Origin: an uncultured Oscillospiraceae bacterium
GTDB taxonomy: Bacteria; Bacillota; Clostridia; Oscillospirales; Acutalibacteraceae
Length of the DNA: 7,224 nucleotides
Direction: 5' to 3'
Assembly (NCBI GenBank): GCA_900543525.1
Contig: UQRS01000091.1
Span: forward strand, 1 to 7,224
Position 1 is the stretch's first letter, and each line of letters starts with the position of its first letter. A program made the translations under genes and the position numbers. Shown here one piece after another: positions 7,088 through 7,224 of the stretch. A model generated the notes under the pieces. It had not been told where the DNA came from and made no database searches. It was given only the letters and a program-made list of their open reading frames with translations.

Positions 7088-7105
7088 CTGCTATATACAA
7101 TTCAA
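7077..7105 (-). promoter_or_regulatory. Candidate sigma-A promoter of GH115 gene
   Basis: On the minus strand TTGAAT (7105-7100) and TAAAAT (7082-7077) are separated by 17 nt. They match the -35 consensus at 4 of 6 positions and the -10 consensus at 5 of 6. Transcription would start near 7070, giving a leader of about 100 nt. A second, weaker option is TTTACA (7134-7129), 16 nt, TATACA (7112-7107). The surrounding DNA is strongly AT-rich, unlike the coding regions, so chance matches are easy. Confidence 0.5.
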
Positions 7106-7112
7106 TTGTATA
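7094..7112. promoter_or_regulatory. Perfect 19-bp palindrome, candidate operator
   Basis: TATACAATTcAATTGTATA has two perfect 9-bp arms (7094-7102 and 7104-7112) around a single central base. It covers the -35 box of the proposed GH115 promoter and the -10 box of the weaker alternative, where a repressor would be expected to bind. The arms are AT-rich and there is no U-tract, so an operator fits better than a terminator. The protein that would bind it cannot be named from this window. Confidence 0.55.
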
Positions 7113-7169
7113 AGTAGCGAAATTTTATTGTAAATAAAGCTTATAATCGTGCAAATATATAAATGCATA

Positions 7170-7198
7170 TTGTAAATCTAAAAATTTTGACGTATAAT
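7170..7198 (+). promoter_or_regulatory. Candidate divergent promoter leaving the window
   Basis: On the plus strand TTGTAA (7170-7175) and a perfect TATAAT (7193-7198) are 17 nt apart. Transcription would start near 7205 and run rightwards out of the window. It implies a divergently transcribed neighbour, but no convincing coding start with a ribosome binding site is visible before the edge. AT-richness raises the chance of a fortuitous match. Confidence 0.4.
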
Positions 7199-7224
7199 AA
7201 ATGGAACAAAATGCCGAAAAACTG

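Noticed and set aside
7201..7224. Possible start of a rightward gene (ATG GAA CAA ..., eight open codons)
   Set aside because: There is no Shine-Dalgarno sequence, and the ATG lies only 2 nt past the proposed -10 box, so it would precede the transcription start. Eight codons are too few to judge.

Overview
The window looks like part of a carbohydrate-degradation locus from a GC-rich, gut-type Firmicute, probably a clostridial bacterium of the Oscillospiraceae/Ruminococcaceae kind. The reasons are strong GGAGG-type ribosome binding sites, Gram-positive signal peptides, FIVAR-like modules, a dockerin, and GLUG-type repeats with CYNTG motifs. The assignment rests on protein style alone; no rRNA or marker gene is present.

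Both genes are on the minus strand, so read the window from right to left. Bases 6971-7224 are an AT-rich non-coding region. It carries a plausible sigma-A-type promoter for the large gene, a perfect 19-bp palindrome overlapping that promoter's -35 box, and a second promoter-like sequence pointing rightwards out of the window. Bases 6970-2492 encode a 1492-residue secreted multi-modular enzyme of glycoside hydrolase family 115 (xylan alpha-1,2-glucuronidase type). It ends in two related beta-sandwich modules flanking an Ig-like domain, a FIVAR-like helical module, a second helical module and a C-terminal dockerin. Bases 2251-2491 are a spacer with a GC-rich hairpin just after the enzyme's stop codon and an imperfect stem-loop in the leader of the next gene.

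Bases 2250-1 hold a second secreted protein, open for 750 codons and cut off by the window edge. It has a signal peptide, a beta-helix-like GLUG-repeat region, a helical module related to the one in the enzyme, a beta-rich domain of unknown role and the beginning of a FIVAR-like module. No complete minus-strand stop-to-stop frame covers it, so it is easily mistaken for its 790-codon plus-strand mirror.

The likely joint role is extracellular: the GH115 enzyme would remove glucuronosyl or 4-O-methyl-glucuronosyl side chains from xylan-like polymers and could be docked to a cohesin-bearing scaffold. The GLUG protein may bind, anchor to or act on the same plant or mucosal polysaccharide material. 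No transporter, sensor, transposase, tRNA, rRNA or CRISPR array is visible. I see a well-equipped accessory CAZyme locus rather than a clearly new system. The most testable points are the palindromic operator, the duplicated modules of the enzyme, and the function of the GLUG protein.
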